From NCBI RefSeq assembly GCF_021390535.1, contig NZ_JAJUXG010000005.1, forward strand, positions 1-64,000: a DNA stretch of 64,000 bases. Direction: 5' to 3'. Position numbers and translations under genes: made by a program. This document shows positions 63,127-64,000 of this stretch, piece by piece. Below the pieces are notes generated by a model that saw only the letters and a program-made list of their open reading frames with translations, did no database searches and was not told the DNA's origin. Each line of letters opens with the position of its first letter. Positions within the stretch are counted from its first letter, which is position 1. The DNA is from Dyadobacter sp. CY312 (GTDB lineage Bacteria; Bacteroidota; Bacteroidia; Cytophagales; Spirosomataceae).

Positions 63127-64000
63127 ATGTTATTTTTATTCATTATTATGAAAATTTCATTCGGGCTATATGTTATTATAATTTTTTCTTTGTACACACA
63201 TATTTCAGCCCCTTTCCAAAGTCTGTACTCAAATCTTTTGTCAAAATTATATTTTGTTGAACAAATTTCCTTTTCAATAATTCCGTCTCTTTTATTTATG
63301 ATTCCAATAAAATATTGTCCGTTTTTATTTTTCAAAAGTCCTATGATACTTTTATCATTTAGGTTTTTTAAATCTTGTATATGATACTCTTGTGTCCACA
63401 ATTTTTTACCATTTTTAATAGTGATTGCCGACAGTCTATAAACTTGTAAAATCTCGACAATAAAAAAAAGTTGGTTGTCTTCATCAAGAAGTTGTTTAGG
63501 TTCTGCTCCAACTTGTTTGTTTGTTCGCCATAAAGTCTCATTAGTTGTCAAATCAAAACAACTTGCATAAGAAGCATAAGAATTTGATAGCATTAAGTTA
63601 TTTGTAAAGATTGGCGTACTTGCAATTGCCCAACCACCAGAATATTTGAATTCATTTTCAATTTCAAGCGTATCAATATTTACTTCAATAATTTTTGAAT
63701 TTGAAGTAGATACAAAAAGTCTATTATTATGCTTTACTACTTTGCTGTCTAGCCATTTAACTCTGTATTTTTTCGATTTTATTGTTTTTCCATTTTCACA
63801 ATTTATTACTTTTATCTCTTTGTCATTGCACAAATAAATCAAATCGTCTATTATATTTATATTGGTTATCCATAATTTATACTTTATCTGCCATACAATA
63901 CTTCCGTCATTTTTGTTAAGTGCAATAATATAATTATTTGTAGTAATGTAATATTTGTTCTTGTGTAAAATAGGTTTTGAAGTAACATAGTCTCCTTCGT
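63120..64000 (-). CDS. PQQ-repeat (beta-propeller) protein, 5' end cut by window
   Basis: The frame is open from the right edge to a TAA at 63120, about 292 codons; the N-terminus is missing. Blade-like repeats are visible: YIIALNKNDGSIVWQIKY, IKVINCENGKTIKSKKY, CFDLTTNETLWRTNKQ, RLSAITIKNGKKLWTQEY, typical of PQQ/BamB-like propellers, without any enzyme signature. Base composition is very AT-rich and codon choice differs strongly from the rest of the window, and the stop lies in an attC-like site, both suggesting lateral transfer as a gene cassette. Function unknown. Confidence 0.8.
   Translation of the reverse strand, partial: EGDYVTSKPILHKNKYYITTNNYIIALNKNDGSIVWQIKYKLWITNINIIDDLIYLCNDKEIKVINCENGKTIKSKKYRVKWLDSKVVKHNNRLFVSTSNSKIIEVNIDTLEIENEFKYSGGWAIASTPIFTNNLMLSNSYASYASCFDLTTNETLWRTNKQVGAEPKQLLDEDNQLFFIVEILQVYRLSAITIKNGKKLWTQEYHIQDLKNLNDKSIIGLLKNKNGQYFIGIINKRDGIIEKEICSTKYNFDKRFEYRLWKGAEICVYKEKIIITYSPNEIFIIMNKNNIT

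Noticed and set aside
1-64000. tRNA, rRNA or tmRNA genes
   Set aside because: Looked in all gaps for cloverleaf ends or rRNA-like sequence and found none.

Overview
The window looks like chromosomal DNA from a Bacteroidota bacterium of the Cytophagales type; a Dyadobacter-like genome is my best guess. This rests on two SusC/SusD pairs, a carboxypeptidase-D-like N-terminal domain on every TonB receptor, many Bacteroidota-type lipoproteins, TAnnTTTG-like promoter boxes and the gene families present. No rRNA, tRNA, CRISPR array, phage or complete insertion sequence was seen.

Layout. 1-20 kb is a carbohydrate region. It holds a lipoprotein quinoprotein dehydrogenase with an inserted cytochrome c domain (cut by the left edge), a SusC/SusD pair, an AraC regulator, a sugar-type MFS carrier translationally coupled to a NagB-type deaminase, a Gfo/Idh/MocA oxidoreductase, a Rieske oxygenase, a PfkB kinase, a second AraC regulator, a gluconate-dehydrogenase-subunit-3/GMC oxidoreductase pair, and a GH95 alpha-L-fucosidase. 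20-26 kb has a TonB receptor preceded by a tiny Cys-rich leader ORF, then small lipoproteins scattered among palindromic repeats, and a secreted-type tyrosine phosphatase. 26-33 kb has a cation efflux protein, a possible orphan small RNA, a two-subunit molybdenum hydroxylase and a TlpA-like thioredoxin lipoprotein. 33-40 kb is a run of small genes: an ArsR/SRPBCC/DoxX/DUF1801 operon with a clear palindromic operator, DUF4256, DUF2461, RlmF and small lipoproteins. 40-54 kb combines proline catabolism (PruA and a monofunctional proline dehydrogenase), a third AraC regulator and a five-gene SusC-SusD-S10-S10-amidohydrolase run that reads as a peptide-use locus. 54-64 kb has a hairpin repeat array, an outer-membrane protein, cytochrome bd oxidase (cydA and cydB separated by a frameshifted four-helix-bundle gene), CsbD, an AGE-family epimerase, housekeeping-type accessory genes and, at the right edge, an AT-rich PQQ-repeat gene whose stop codon lies in an attC-like recombination site.

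How it fits together. The left third can import oligosaccharides (SusCD, TonB), trim fucose (GH95), oxidise sugars in the periplasm (PQQ dehydrogenase, GMC pair, molybdenum hydroxylase) and feed amino sugars inward (MFS, NagB). The 40-54 kb part can import and trim peptides and burn proline. Cytochrome bd could receive part of the electrons.

The most unusual items are the Cys-Cys-Cys leader ORF upstream of the TonB receptor (20628-20678), the lone attC-like site fused to an AT-rich cassette-like gene (62968-64000), the free-standing terminator with a possible small RNA (27960-28090), the frameshifted gene inside the cyd locus, and several families of palindromic repeats.
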